In this document: piece after piece, positions 38,207 to 48,087 of the stretch
Position numbering within the stretch: position 1 is the stretch's first letter
Layout of the letters: each line of letters begins with the position of its first letter
Assembly (NCBI RefSeq): GCF_000238335.3
Contig: NZ_AHCB03000012.1
Coordinates: 620,001 to 684,000, forward strand
DNA from: Pseudoalteromonas marina
Lineage (GTDB): Bacteria > Pseudomonadota > Gammaproteobacteria > Enterobacterales > Alteromonadaceae
Reading direction: 5' to 3'
Length of the DNA stretch: 64,000 nt
Notes under the pieces: generated by a model
Databases searched by the model: none
Told to the model about the DNA's origin: nothing
The model's input: only the letters and a program-made list of their open reading frames with translations
Made by a program: the position numbers and the translations under genes

Positions 38207-39005
38207 AAATCCGTTTAAAAATGCCTTTTTTCTCTACATCTAAGAAGCGAAAATCGACGGTTTCACCAAGTAAGCGGTTTATGGCATCAGCATATGCTTG
38301 ACCAGCATCTGATTCGCCATCCAATATTACCGGTTGACCTGAATTTGATGCACTCAATACTGCTTGTGACTCAGGAATAACACCTAACAAATCGATAGCT
38401 AATATGTCTTGTACATCTTCTACCGAAAGCATTTCACCTTTAGCAACACGCTCAGGGTTGTAGCGTGTTAATAATAGGTGTTCTTTGATATTTTCAAGGC
38501 CTTCTTCAGCGCGTTTAGATTTGCTATGCAAAATACCTAAAATACGGTCAGAATCTCGTACAGATGACACTTCTGGATTGGTGGTTACAATCGCTTCATC
38601 AGCAAAATACATTGCCATCATCGCACCCGCTTCAATTCCTGCTGGTGAATCACATACAATATAATCAAAGTCTTCTTTTAGCTCGTTTAAAACGCGTTCT
38701 ACACCATCACGAGTTAGTGCATCTTTATCACGCGTTTGCGATGCTGGCAGTAAAAATAACTTCTCAACACGTTTGTCTTTGATAAGTGCTTGGTTTAGGT
38801 TTGCTTCACCGTTTATGACGTTTACAAAGTCATAAACAACGCGGCGCTCGCACCCCATAATTAAATCAAGGTTACGTAAACCGATGTCAAAATCGATAAT
38901 AACCGTTTTGTAGCCTTTTAATGCTAAGCCTGTGCCTATTGCGGCACTTGATGTTGTTTTACCAACACCACCTTTACCCGAGGTAACGACAATTACTTTT
39001 GCCAT
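38196..39005 (-). CDS. minD: Septum site-determining ATPase MinD
   Basis: 269 residues. Deviant Walker A GKGGVGKT at residues 10-17, IIDFDIG, and a C-terminal amphipathic membrane-targeting helix ([10 protein letters not shown]). Recruits MinC to the membrane and is displaced by MinE. Starts 5 nt after minC. Confidence 0.97.
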   Translation of the reverse strand: MAKVIVVTSGKGGVGKTTSSAAIGTGLALKGYKTVIIDFDIGLRNLDLIMGCERRVVYDFVNVINGEANLNQALIKDKRVEKLFLLPASQTRDKDALTRDGVERVLNELKEDFDYIVCDSPAGIEAGAMMAMYFADEAIVTTNPEVSSVRDSDRILGILHSKSKRAEEGLENIKEHLLLTRYNPERVAKGEMLSVEDVQDILAIDLLGVIPESQAVLSASNSGQPVILDGESDAGQAYADAINRLLGETVDFRFLDVEKKGIFKRIFGG

Positions 39006-39010
39006 GAGAT

Positions 39011-39715
39011 TTATCCTTTAACCAAAGCTGAAATTTCTAATGATTCATTTTTTTGTTGTATTTGCACTGCACTGCCCCAAAACTCACCTTGTAGAGAGTC
39101 ACTGATCCAGTAGTTGCCATTTATGGAAACAAGTTCTGCTTCTAGCTTTTGGCAAAATATATGTGCGTTTTCTAATCCTTTTGCGCCCGCTATTGCGCGA
39201 CCACGAAGGGTTCCGTAAATATGTACGTTGCCATCTGCTATTACTTCTGCACCATGACTAACAGCACCTAATACAATAAGGTCGCGGTCTTTTGCATACA
39301 CCTGTTGACCCGAGCGTACAGTACCGTTAATTATTTGTGCTGGAAGTATAATATTTTTTTCGACAATTGAAGTGTTTGGTTGCTTTTCAACGGGCTCTGC
39401 TTTTACGTCTTGCGAATAATTTAATACTGAAAAGCCAGCTTTTTTGGCATTTGCATGCTGCCCATCAGAGCCATTGCATACACCCACTGCGTTGAAGCTC
39501 ATTCGTTCGATAAGTGACTTTAAATGAACAAAGTCTAAAGAACTGCTTTTTACTTCTTCTAAATTGACAACAATAGGGGCTCCTTCAAAAAAACGAGGGG
39601 CTTGGGCTATTTTTACGTACAATTGTTCTGCTAAAAGGTTTATATCAGCACTATAAAGATGTAAAACTGATAACGTAAAAAGATTCCCTTTTAACTCAAA
39701 AATTTGGTCCGACAT
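39011..39715 (-). CDS. minC: Septum formation inhibitor MinC
   Basis: 234 residues. N-terminal FtsZ-inhibiting domain (about 1-105), linker, and C-terminal beta-helix domain (about 125-234) with VRSGQQVYAKDRDLIVLGAV and GNVHIYGTLRGRAIAGA, the MinD-binding face. First gene of minCDE; divergent from ycgL across about 155 nt. Confidence 0.96.
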   Translation of the reverse strand: MSDQIFELKGNLFTLSVLHLYSADINLLAEQLYVKIAQAPRFFEGAPIVVNLEEVKSSSLDFVHLKSLIERMSFNAVGVCNGSDGQHANAKKAGFSVLNYSQDVKAEPVEKQPNTSIVEKNIILPAQIINGTVRSGQQVYAKDRDLIVLGAVSHGAEVIADGNVHIYGTLRGRAIAGAKGLENAHIFCQKLEAELVSINGNYWISDSLQGEFWGSAVQIQQKNESLEISALVKG

Positions 39716-39870
39716 ACACGCTCAATTGAATTGTATGATAAGAAATTATAATTAGATAAACACAGGCTGAATAAGGCCTTAATCAAAATTTCTAATCTAA
39801 ATTTTCTAACTTATTATTACTCTCATGGTATAGTGTGCAGCATTGTTGTGCAAGAATTTATAGGGTCATA

Positions 39871-40152
39871 ATGTTAACTGCGGTATATAAAAGTAAGAAA
39901 AAGACGGATACCTTCTTATTTGTTGAAAAAAGAGATGATTTTAGCAAAGTTCCAGAACCTCTAATGGCTATGTTTGGCAAACCTCAATATGTGATGCTCA
40001 TCAACTTAGCTAAACGTGAGCACCTAGGTGGTGCGGATTTGGAAACCGTTAAGGGTGCATTAACCGATCAAGGATACTATTTACAACTTCCACCACCGGA
40101 AGATAATTTGCTTACTGAACTAAGAAAACAAAATGGAGCCGATCGTGATTAA
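39871..40152 (+). CDS. ycgL: YcgL family protein
   Basis: 93 residues from the ATG at 39871, which has TAGGG upstream and matches the family start; an earlier in-frame start lacks support. YcgL motifs: KTDTFLFVEKRDDFSKVP, then LTDQGYYLQLPPP. Small conserved gammaproteobacterial protein near min genes, function not established. Its last codons overlap the start of the transglycosylase gene. Confidence 0.92.
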   Translation: MLTAVYKSKKKTDTFLFVEKRDDFSKVPEPLMAMFGKPQYVMLINLAKREHLGGADLETVKGALTDQGYYLQLPPPEDNLLTELRKQNGADRD

Positions 40153-41161
40153 AAAACTGGCAGTTGTATTATGTGGTTTATGCTTGAGTTCGTCAGTTGT
40201 TGCCAAAACACAAGCCGAATTTAAAGATTACTTAGTAAACCTAAAAGAAGAAGCAATCGCAAAAGGCTACGAAACGTCGTTAATTGATAGTGCATTTGCG
40301 ACTGCGACGTATAAAGAGAAAGTGGTATCAGCTGATAAAAACCAGCCAGAAGTGAAAGAAACACTCGAGACCTATTTACCAAAACGTGTACCACAATGGA
40401 AAATTGACCGTGCTCGTAAACTTTATGCTGAGAACAAAGATATTCTTGAGCAAGTAGCTAAAGAGTTTGGCGTACAAGCACGCTTTATAGTCGCTTTATG
40501 GGGTCTTGAAAGTAACTTTGGTACTATTCAAGGCGGTCACAATGTTATTTCATCATTAGTGACACTTGCCTTTGATGGCCGCCGTGAAGCACTTTATAAA
40601 CGCCAGTTGTGGGCGGCTTTAGACATTTTAAAATCGGGTCATATTACTTTAGACAAGTTTAAAGGTTCTTGGGCTGGGGCTATGGGGCAAACTCAATTTA
40701 TGCCAACGTCTTTTAATGCTTATGCAATTGATTATAACAATGATGGTCGCAAAGATATTTGGACTACAAAAGAAGATGCGTTTGCTTCAATTGCTAATTA
40801 TTTAAAGCAAGAAGGGTGGAACGACTCATTAACTTGGGGTCGTCAAGTTATGCTTCCTGATAACTTTGACAATAAATATATTTTAGTTCGTGGTACTAAA
40901 ACACGTAAACAATGGCTTGAGTATTGGAATGATTCTGAGCGTTCACTCGATGAGTGGCAGGCTTTAGGGGTGAGAAGAGCAGACGGTACTGCGTTGCCTA
41001 ACGTTGATGTACGAGCAGCACTGGTTATGCCTGATGATATCAACGGCCGTATGTTTTTGGCCTATGATAATTACAAAGTGTTAATGCATTGGAACCGTTC
41101 TTATTACTTTGCAACGAGTGTGGGTTATTTGTCTGATAGAATCGGATACCCAAAAATATAG
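40145..41161 (+). CDS. Periplasmic lytic murein transglycosylase (MltB/SltB family 3)
   Basis: 338 residues from the GTG at 40145. This start is preferred over an ATG at 40133 because GGAG then stands 6 nt away and the product begins with a clean signal peptide (MIKKLAVVLCGLCLSSSVVA). There is no lipobox, so the enzyme is soluble, unlike MltB. Family 3 features: catalytic Glu in ALWGLESNFG, GSWAGAMGQTQFMPTSF and DYNNDGRKDIW. Cleaves peptidoglycan to 1,6-anhydromuropeptides. Overlaps ycgL by 8 nt, so translation is coupled. Confidence 0.93.
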   Translation: MIKKLAVVLCGLCLSSSVVAKTQAEFKDYLVNLKEEAIAKGYETSLIDSAFATATYKEKVVSADKNQPEVKETLETYLPKRVPQWKIDRARKLYAENKDILEQVAKEFGVQARFIVALWGLESNFGTIQGGHNVISSLVTLAFDGRREALYKRQLWAALDILKSGHITLDKFKGSWAGAMGQTQFMPTSFNAYAIDYNNDGRKDIWTTKEDAFASIANYLKQEGWNDSLTWGRQVMLPDNFDNKYILVRGTKTRKQWLEYWNDSERSLDEWQALGVRRADGTALPNVDVRAALVMPDDINGRMFLAYDNYKVLMHWNRSYYFATSVGYLSDRIGYPKI

Positions 41162-41172
41162 TTCAATAAAAA

Positions 41173-41199
41173 ATAAAGCCGCAAAATGCGGCTTTATTC
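41173..41199. terminator. Bidirectional terminator
   Basis: ATAAAGCCGC-AAAAT-GCGGCTTTAT stem between convergent transglycosylase and GbsR-type genes. It overlaps the stop codon of the latter. Confidence 0.85.
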
Positions 41200-41739
41200 T
41201 TTTTTAAAAATTTTGTCTTTTAAATCGATGACCTTGCCAATTCCTGATCCCAGTTTCATAAGTTTGTTGAGCTGCTCGGGAGTTAAACGCTGTAACTCAG
41301 ACGACCATTTAGTGACCGTTTCAAGTAGGTTGTGAATTTCTTCCATTTGCTTTTGGGCATACACTTCTTCTTCGTTATTCGCTTCGTCGAGTAAGTTATC
41401 TCGCAAAAGGCTGAGCGTTGGATCGATTTCACGTTTTTTTCGCTCTTCAAATACTCGATTAGCCATATCCCAAATATCGCCTGCAGGCGCATAATACTCT
41501 TTACGATCACCCGGAATGTGCTGAACTTTAATTAATTGCCAAGATTGCAGCTCTTTTATGCCCATACTTACATTACCACGAGAGATACTTAGTGAGTCGG
41601 CAATTTCATTCGCTGTCATCGGGTTTTTAGTAATGATTAGTAAACCACACATTTGGCCTATTGTACGGTTAAAGCCCCAACGGCTGCCCATTTCGCCACA
41701 ATGCATCACAAAGGTAAAATTCTTTTCAGATAAAGTCAT
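41194..41739 (-). CDS. GbsR/MarR-family transcriptional regulator
   Basis: 181 residues. Winged-helix domain (about 20-95) with MTANEIADSLSISRGNVSMGIKEL and the wing GDRKEYY, then a helical C-terminal domain (about 100-181). This is the GbsR arrangement, in which family members control glycine betaine synthesis or related osmoprotectant genes. No betaine genes lie nearby, so targets are unknown. Monocistronic. Confidence 0.85.
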   Translation of the reverse strand: MTLSEKNFTFVMHCGEMGSRWGFNRTIGQMCGLLIITKNPMTANEIADSLSISRGNVSMGIKELQSWQLIKVQHIPGDRKEYYAPAGDIWDMANRVFEERKKREIDPTLSLLRDNLLDEANNEEEVYAQKQMEEIHNLLETVTKWSSELQRLTPEQLNKLMKLGSGIGKVIDLKDKIFKKE

Positions 41740-41877
41740 ATCATTAACTTTCAGTAATTTCAGAAATTAAATGCTAGCATGTTGATTTGCGATAGCAAGG
41801 CATTAAGTGCACTAAAATAATCTTAGTTTGGCTTAAATACAATTTAAGCCATTTTATGTATAGTTTTTAAATATTAA

Positions 41878-41901
41878 GGGCGCTTGTAAATACAAGCACC
41901 C
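41878..41901 (-). terminator. Hairpin terminator after the TonB-dependent receptor
   Basis: GGGTGCTTGTA-TT-TACAAGCGCCC stem on the minus strand (11 bp, one wobble), 14 nt after the receptor stop. The following T-rich stretch (TTAATATTT) is imperfect. Confidence 0.65.
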
Positions 41902-41915
41902 ATATATTTTAACCG

Positions 41916-44333
41916 CTAAAGTGTGTAACTAAAACTTAATTTAGCATTACGCTCTTCACCTGGCATACCGCCTAAAAACATCGCTTTAGAATAATACTGT
42001 TTGTTAAATAGGTTGTTTAAATTAAGCTGCATGTTCCACTGTTTAGTTGTATACGAAATTGCAGCATCGTAAACAGTGTAGCCAGGTACATAGCCATCAG
42101 GAATACTAAATGAACTTGAGTTAGTACTTCTGTTATCAACGAAAGTAATACCCCCACTAATATTAACTGACTCGGGTAAATTAAATATGTTTGCATAGTA
42201 AGTAACCCATGTGCTTGCAGTTACATAAGGCACCCCTTTTTGACGAGTGTCGTAAGCGCTACTATTGGGGTTAGATTTATCACGCGCGTCTTGATATACG
42301 CCGTTAACATTTATTTTCCACTGCTCATTTAAATACGCATTTAAATCAAGCTCAACGCCTTTGGTTTGCTCTTCGCCATCAAAGTAGCTTTCTACTATAT
42401 CAGGGCCAGACACACCAGCTTCATACAGTGGGTTACTGTATTCAAGATTTGTACGAGCGCTTTCAAACACAACTAAAGTAGCTAGTAGCTGGTCGTCAAA
42501 TGCTTTATACCTAAAGCCTAAGTCATTACTTATTGACTCTGAGTCTTCTCTATCTGCTTCGTTACCAGCAACAGAGCCTAATACACTGTATGCGGTTCGG
42601 CCTTTAGAGTGATTAACAAACACAGAAAAATCTTCAGTAGGCTGATAAGTAGCACCTAAATTATAGGTTAAACCTGAATCAGATGTGTTTGCCTCAGGGG
42701 TTGGCTCTGCACGGCTTGAACTGTAACGTTCATCTACACCATTATGTTCGTAGCTCTGCTTAATACGGTTATAGGCGACTCCTATGCGTGTAGTAAGTGA
42801 GTCATTAATATAGCCTACATGCTGAAGGCCCATTCCCCATGCTTGAACCTTTTTATTATAATCACTCGTTTTTAGTGGGTCGTAATCGTCAAAGCCACCG
42901 ATTGGCCAATTTGGTTGCCTCATGTCATAGATATAGGGTAAAGCACCTTGATAAAGCACATTACCATCGGTGTCGTAAATTACTTTATCGCTGTCATAAA
43001 TAGAGTATTGTTTGAAACCAATATCTCGGTCTTCATAATTTGCATTAACTAAGAGTTCGTTATCAATATCGCCTATCTCAAAGTCGTATCTTAAATCTAA
43101 AAAGTACTGCCATGATTTTTCATCTGCTTCTACTTGGCGATACTCTTGGCGCCTAGCTGCAAATGGATAAAGTACATCATTTTCAACTAAAGGAGCACGA
43201 GGGTCTTGATTAATAACGCCACTGCGAGTTGAGTACACGTAATTAAAAGCCCCTGTTTGACGAGCAAAGCTTGATGTGTAATTACGGTACTGTAGTTGCT
43301 GGTTTAAGAATAAGTCATCAGTGATAAAGTAATTATGCGTAAGCTTAAATCGTAATTCTTCACCTTCATTATCATCGGCCATTGGTGAAATAATCCCATT
43401 GGTACCAAAGTCATAGGGTGTTAAACCATCTGTTGCAGAAAGAGAGTTCGCTAATTGTAATTGCTGTTCACTTGTCAGTTGTAAGCCATTGCCTGTCGGA
43501 TCATTTACTAAGTCTGCAGCGGTTACTTCACCAGCAGTTAAGCCATTCGCTGTCTCTGCGTTGTATATGCGAATAGGGTGGCCAATTGAGTCAACAGCAA
43601 TTGAATCCTTAATATAGGCAGCAGAGAGCATAACGTCTTGTTTATCGTTTAACACATACTTAAGTGATGTATAAATTTCATCACGCTCTTCTTTTAAATC
43701 ACGAAAGCCATCGCTTGATGCTGTTTTAGCCATTACGCGATACGCTAAGTTCTCGCTAAGTGCATTTGTGCTGTCAAACGCAAGAGAGTAGCTGTCCCAT
43801 TGACTAAGCTCTAAAGCGACTTTATGCTTTTCTTCAAATTCAGGTTTTTTTTCAATTAAATTAATTACACCACCAGCGCTACCAATACCATATAAACCTG
43901 TAGCTGGGCCTTTTAACACTTCAACCGACTCAACATTGGTTAATGAGCGAGTTGGATTAAAGGTGTTTCCAAGTCCAGCTCCCCCATACATACCATCATA
44001 AGTGTAATTGGCGTCAAGACCGCGAATAACCAGGTTATCGCCAATACCATAATTATTACCCGCTTGGGTTAAACCACTCACATTACGGACAAGATCTTGT
44101 AGGCTGTCTACGCCCTGTGATTCCATTAATTCACGATCAATAATAACAACAGGAGCAGGGGTTTCCATTAAGGACATATCTGACTTTGTGGCAAGACCCG
44201 AACTCATAACAACTTGATTTTGTTTTTGATAAACACTTATGTGTTCAATATCTTGTTCTGCAGTGGTTGTTGCTAAAGCGGCTTGTCCATTTAAACAAGC
44301 AAGGGTGAGGAGTGAGTATTTAAACTTTTTCAT
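41916..44333 (-). CDS. TonB-dependent siderophore-type outer membrane receptor
   Basis: 805 residues from the ATG at 44333. The start four codons earlier would leave MVII before the signal peptide MKKFKYSLLTLACLNGQAALA. Plug domain about 45-165 (ETPAPVVIIDRELMESQG, LVIRGLDANYTYDGMYGG, VEVLKGPATGLYGIGSAGG), then a 22-strand barrel ending in NAKLSFSYTL; the last residue is Leu rather than the usual Phe. The siderophore-receptor subfamily and the Fur box over its promoter point to iron uptake. No siderophore synthesis or ABC transporter genes are adjacent; energy could come from the TonB2 operon at 55586-60682. Confidence 0.9.
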   Translation of the reverse strand: MKKFKYSLLTLACLNGQAALATTTAEQDIEHISVYQKQNQVVMSSGLATKSDMSLMETPAPVVIIDRELMESQGVDSLQDLVRNVSGLTQAGNNYGIGDNLVIRGLDANYTYDGMYGGAGLGNTFNPTRSLTNVESVEVLKGPATGLYGIGSAGGVINLIEKKPEFEEKHKVALELSQWDSYSLAFDSTNALSENLAYRVMAKTASSDGFRDLKEERDEIYTSLKYVLNDKQDVMLSAAYIKDSIAVDSIGHPIRIYNAETANGLTAGEVTAADLVNDPTGNGLQLTSEQQLQLANSLSATDGLTPYDFGTNGIISPMADDNEGEELRFKLTHNYFITDDLFLNQQLQYRNYTSSFARQTGAFNYVYSTRSGVINQDPRAPLVENDVLYPFAARRQEYRQVEADEKSWQYFLDLRYDFEIGDIDNELLVNANYEDRDIGFKQYSIYDSDKVIYDTDGNVLYQGALPYIYDMRQPNWPIGGFDDYDPLKTSDYNKKVQAWGMGLQHVGYINDSLTTRIGVAYNRIKQSYEHNGVDERYSSSRAEPTPEANTSDSGLTYNLGATYQPTEDFSVFVNHSKGRTAYSVLGSVAGNEADREDSESISNDLGFRYKAFDDQLLATLVVFESARTNLEYSNPLYEAGVSGPDIVESYFDGEEQTKGVELDLNAYLNEQWKINVNGVYQDARDKSNPNSSAYDTRQKGVPYVTASTWVTYYANIFNLPESVNISGGITFVDNRSTNSSSFSIPDGYVPGYTVYDAAISYTTKQWNMQLNLNNLFNKQYYSKAMFLGGMPGEERNAKLSFSYTL

Positions 44334-44359
44334 TATGATAACCATTCGTATTTATTTAC

Positions 44360-44404
44360 GGTAATGGTAATGATTATTATTTGCAAAATATACTAAAAGT
44401 TCAA
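44360..44404 (-). promoter_or_regulatory. Fur box and promoter of the TonB-dependent receptor
   Basis: GGTAATGGTAATGATTATT (44360-44378) matches 15 of 19 positions of the Fur consensus GATAATGATAATCATTATC. On the minus strand a -35 (TTGAAC, 44404-44399) and -10 (AATAAT, 44381-44376) are 17 nt apart, and the -10 overlaps the Fur box. This predicts iron repression. Confidence 0.85.
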
Positions 44405-44739
44405 TAAATATTAGATTAAAACAACTGTTTGCGTGTTTTTTATACAAATAGGCCAGCTTAGTTAATAAAAACCAAACAAATATAAAGGAGGGGACGAATT
44501 TGACAATTAAGAAAAACAAATTGCAATATGATTTTCTTTAACAACTCTCCCGAATTAAGAGTAATAAACTAAAAGTGACAATAGAGATCAGGTAAAACAA
44601 TGCTATTAAAGCTTTAACACATTGTTTTACTGAGCTTTTAATTTTAGTGTTTTTAGGATTGAGAATTAAAATTTAATGAATTTTAACGTTAAAAGTAAAG
44701 GCTAACACTATAAAGCCGGCCTTAACTTAGATTTAAATT
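44405..44739. other. Intergenic region with an orphan ribosome-binding site and a long hairpin
   Basis: About 335 bases between two minus-strand genes, without a convincing gene. On the plus strand AAGGAGGGG (44485-44493) stands 6 nt before a TTG that opens a 13-codon frame (44500-44541, MTIKKNKLQYDFL). Further right is an 11-bp perfect inverted repeat (44592-44602 / 44620-44630) whose loop contains the palindrome TTAAAGCTTTAA. Neither is explained. Confidence 0.4.
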
Positions 44740-46017
44740 TTATTTTTCAGTTTTATAAACAATACCAGCTTTCATCACAAACGGTATTTGCTCTAATGTT
44801 GAAATGTTCTCTAATGGGTTTCCTTCAACAGCGATAATATCGGCGGCATATCCCGTTTTTATTTGCCCTAGTTTGTTATGCATTTTCAGCAGTTTAGCGC
44901 TGTTAATGGTCGCTGATTGAATAGCTTGCAGTTCAGTCATGCCAAATTCAACCATACGTGAAAATTGCTTTGCATTATCACCATGTGGGTAGATGGCAGC
45001 GTCGGTTCCAAATACCATGTTCACACCAGCTTTCACAGCTCGGCTAAAGCTATCTCTTTGTTTTTTAGAAACTTGGCGTTCTTTGTTTAGGTTTTCTTCG
45101 TCTACACCATTTTGTTCGCCAAAGCTTAATGTGTATTCTGTGTTGTATATATCCATAGAAAGCCAAGTGCCATGTTCTTTAGCCAGGGCTATGGCTTCAT
45201 CGTCTAAAAAGCTTGCGTGTTCTACGCTGTCAACACCTGCGATGATGGCTGTTTTTATGCCGCTTGTGCCGTGTGCATGTGCTGCAACGGGCAGGTCGCG
45301 CATGTGCGCTTCTTCAACAATGGCTTTCATTTCTTCAAGCGAATATTGTTGTACACCTACTTTGGTACCCTTTGAAAAAACACCACCTGTAGCACAAAAC
45401 TTTATAGCGTTTGCACCATACTTTATGTTTTCACGTACTTTTGTTCTAACCGCCCATGGTCCGTCTGCAACACCTGCTGAAGTATATTTTAGCTCAGGCG
45501 GTAAACGGTTATTGTCACAGTGCCCGCCAGTTATACCCAGTGAAGGACCTGCAGCCCAAATTCGTGGACCTACAATGTCACCCGCATTAATACCGTCCCG
45601 CACCGCAATAACGCTATAACCATCTGCGCCTACATTTCTTACGGTAGTAAAACCTGCTTCAAGGGTCTTTTTAGCAAAATAAGCTGATTTAACTGCCATG
45701 CGTGGGATTGATTGACCCAAGCGCTCACTACGAGAAACAGTAGGATCACTCGTTAAGTGTACATGCATGTCCATCAATCCAGGGACTAGTGTTAACTGTG
45801 GCAGGTTAATAAGTTCATCATTTTTACCTAGTTGCGGCTTTTTATTACGTTCTATTGAGGTGATCACACCATCATCAATAGTAATTAATGGCGATTGAAT
45901 GAGTGTGCCATTCTCTACATCTAACATGGCTTTTGCAGAAATGTAGGTGACTGCCTGGGCAGGTAGACTGCTCAAACATAATATGGCTATTGAGGCTGAT
46001 AATAGGTGCTTTTTCAC
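44740..46017 (-). CDS. Exported metal-dependent amidohydrolase (imidazolonepropionase-like)
   Basis: 425 residues with signal peptide (MKKHLLSASIAILCLSSLPAQA). Amidohydrolase superfamily: HVHLTSD metal site, carbamylated-Lys region NAIKFCATGG, His in AAHAHGTSGIKTA and SVEHASF, and metal Asp in VFGTDAAIYP. The closest described group is the Xaa-Pro/Xaa-Arg dipeptidases and related periplasmic enzymes. Probably cleaves small peptides or amides. Divergent from the DUF885 lipoprotein, another likely peptidase. Confidence 0.87.
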   Translation of the reverse strand: MKKHLLSASIAILCLSSLPAQAVTYISAKAMLDVENGTLIQSPLITIDDGVITSIERNKKPQLGKNDELINLPQLTLVPGLMDMHVHLTSDPTVSRSERLGQSIPRMAVKSAYFAKKTLEAGFTTVRNVGADGYSVIAVRDGINAGDIVGPRIWAAGPSLGITGGHCDNNRLPPELKYTSAGVADGPWAVRTKVRENIKYGANAIKFCATGGVFSKGTKVGVQQYSLEEMKAIVEEAHMRDLPVAAHAHGTSGIKTAIIAGVDSVEHASFLDDEAIALAKEHGTWLSMDIYNTEYTLSFGEQNGVDEENLNKERQVSKKQRDSFSRAVKAGVNMVFGTDAAIYPHGDNAKQFSRMVEFGMTELQAIQSATINSAKLLKMHNKLGQIKTGYAADIIAVEGNPLENISTLEQIPFVMKAGIVYKTEK

Positions 46018-46160
46018 TTTTTAATTCTTTTATATGAAAGTTACGTTGTTTTGACTTTACCAAGCTCAAGTAAAAGTGCAATAAAATAACGACTAAGTTA
46101 CTACTTTATTTAGCTTAATTTAAAGCTCATAATCGAGCTGAGTTTTTTATAAGGATTAAT

Positions 46161-47990
46161 ATGAAATTATTAAAATTAGCACTGGTCGCTACTTCAGTGA
46201 TAGGTGCGCTAATGGGGTGTAGTAGCACAACGTCTCAACAAAATAATAGTAAACCGGTTTCATCATCTATAAATGCTGTGGTTTCAGAATTATCTGCCGA
46301 GCAGCAATTAGACGTGCTTGCTGACCAATACTACAACGAGTCGCTTGCATTTTCGCCAATAATGGCAACATATAGCGGTAAAAATGAATTTAATGATCAG
46401 TTCACTCCTGCAATTTCAGCGACAAATCGTAACAAAAAGGCGGTTTTTTATAAAAAGTATCAACAACGCCTTGCTTACATTGATTCACAACAATTAACAG
46501 GGCAAGCGTTATTAAGTTATGAGATTTTAAAACGTGACCTTGCACTTAACCTCGAGGGGATGCAATTTCCAAGCTACTTTCTGCCTATTAATCAAATGTC
46601 GGGAGCACATAATGTGTTTGCTGGATTTGGCTCTGGGCAAAGTGCACAACCTTTTAAAACAGTACAGGATTACGATAATTTTTTAAAACGTAGTGATGGC
46701 TATATCAAATGGCTTAAAAGTGTTGAGCTTTCTATGGCTGAAGGTATAAAACAAAATATTGTTTTACCTTTGCCACTTGCAAAAAAGTTAGCCCCACAAT
46801 TTAGTGCGCATGTTGTAAATAAGGCTGAAGATTCACTGTTTTGGGGACCTATAAAAAACTTACCAAATTCGTTTACAGTTGAGCAAAAACAAGAAATAAC
46901 AGCGCAATACCGCGATTTAATCATGAAGCAATTAGTGCCGGCTTATCAAAGCATGCACACATTTTTAATTAACGATTATATACCTAGTAGTCGTGTGTCA
47001 GTAGGCTACAGTGATTTTACTAATGGTAAAGCTTGGTACGAATACCAAATAAAGAAAAACACAACGCTTAACTTATCTGCTGACGAAATTCACAATATTG
47101 GTTTAAGCGAAGTATCACGTATTTTAAGCGAAATGAAAAAGGTAAAACATACCGTTGGCTTTGACGGCGATTTGCCCGCATTTTTTACCCACTTGCGTGA
47201 TTCAGATGAGTTCTACTTTAATACCGCTGATGAGCTTATTGAAGCGTACGAAAATGTGAAGAAAAAAATTGATGCTAGAGTACCGCAGTTATTTGATGTG
47301 GCCCCTAAAGCGCCTTACATTGTTAAACCAGTAGAGGCTTATCGTGCTCAGTCTGCGGCGGGTGCTTCTTATGCAGCCCCAGCACCAGATGGTTCACGTC
47401 CGGGTATTTTTTATATCAATACTTTTAATTTAAAAGCACAACCTAAGTTTTTACTCGAAACACTCTCGATTCATGAAGCGGCACCTGGTCATCATTTTCA
47501 AATTGCTCTTCAACAAGAAATAGACGGTTTACCTGATTTTCGTAAATTTGGTGGGTATACGGTTTTTGCTGAAGGGTGGGCACTGTATGCAGAAAGTTTA
47601 GGAAAAGAGCTTGGATTATTTACCGATCCGTATATGTGGTATGGGCGTTTGGCTGACGAGCAATTACGGGCAATGCGTTTAGTACTCGATACTGGTTTTC
47701 ATGCAAAAGGGTGGACGCGCGAGCAAGGTATACAATACATGCTTGCTAATTCATCAATGGCTGAGAGCGATGTAGTGGCAGAGGTTGAGCGTTATATTGC
47801 GTGGCCAGGGCAAGCACTTTCGTACAAATTAGGGGAGTTTAAAATTAAAGAACTTCGCGATTATTGTAAAAAAGAGCTAGGTTCTCAATTTGATATTAAA
47901 GCGTTTCATACGCAAATATTAATAGATGGCGCATTACCTATGCCTATTTTGGAGAAAAAAATAAAGCGTTGGGTGAAAACCCAGCGTTAA
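46161..47990 (+). CDS. DUF885-family lipoprotein, probable metallopeptidase
   Basis: 609 residues with signal peptide II, lipobox ALMGC (Cys20). DUF885 signature HEAAPGHHFQIALQQE (His438) is a variant HExxxGH zinc site, with the downstream Glu in FAEGWALYAESLG. Full family length of about 600. Predicted membrane-anchored carboxypeptidase-like enzyme of the periplasm; catalysis is inferred from the motif. AAGGA precedes the ATG. Confidence 0.88.
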   Translation: MKLLKLALVATSVIGALMGCSSTTSQQNNSKPVSSSINAVVSELSAEQQLDVLADQYYNESLAFSPIMATYSGKNEFNDQFTPAISATNRNKKAVFYKKYQQRLAYIDSQQLTGQALLSYEILKRDLALNLEGMQFPSYFLPINQMSGAHNVFAGFGSGQSAQPFKTVQDYDNFLKRSDGYIKWLKSVELSMAEGIKQNIVLPLPLAKKLAPQFSAHVVNKAEDSLFWGPIKNLPNSFTVEQKQEITAQYRDLIMKQLVPAYQSMHTFLINDYIPSSRVSVGYSDFTNGKAWYEYQIKKNTTLNLSADEIHNIGLSEVSRILSEMKKVKHTVGFDGDLPAFFTHLRDSDEFYFNTADELIEAYENVKKKIDARVPQLFDVAPKAPYIVKPVEAYRAQSAAGASYAAPAPDGSRPGIFYINTFNLKAQPKFLLETLSIHEAAPGHHFQIALQQEIDGLPDFRKFGGYTVFAEGWALYAESLGKELGLFTDPYMWYGRLADEQLRAMRLVLDTGFHAKGWTREQGIQYMLANSSMAESDVVAEVERYIAWPGQALSYKLGEFKIKELRDYCKKELGSQFDIKAFHTQILIDGALPMPILEKKIKRWVKTQR

Positions 47991-48087
47991 TTAATAGCGT
48001 AAAGTGCTTATCAATTTAAGGTATTCGCTTTGCGCCATTTAGTGCAATACGTTAGAATGCGCGCTCTAAAAAGGGCGCGAGAACACT

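Noticed and set aside
39835..39870. N-terminal extension of YcgL
   Set aside because: The family starts at the Met at 39871, which has TAGGG upstream.
44993..45619. 208-codon plus-strand open frame
   Set aside because: Antisense shadow of the amidohydrolase; Cys/Ser/Pro-rich translation without motif.
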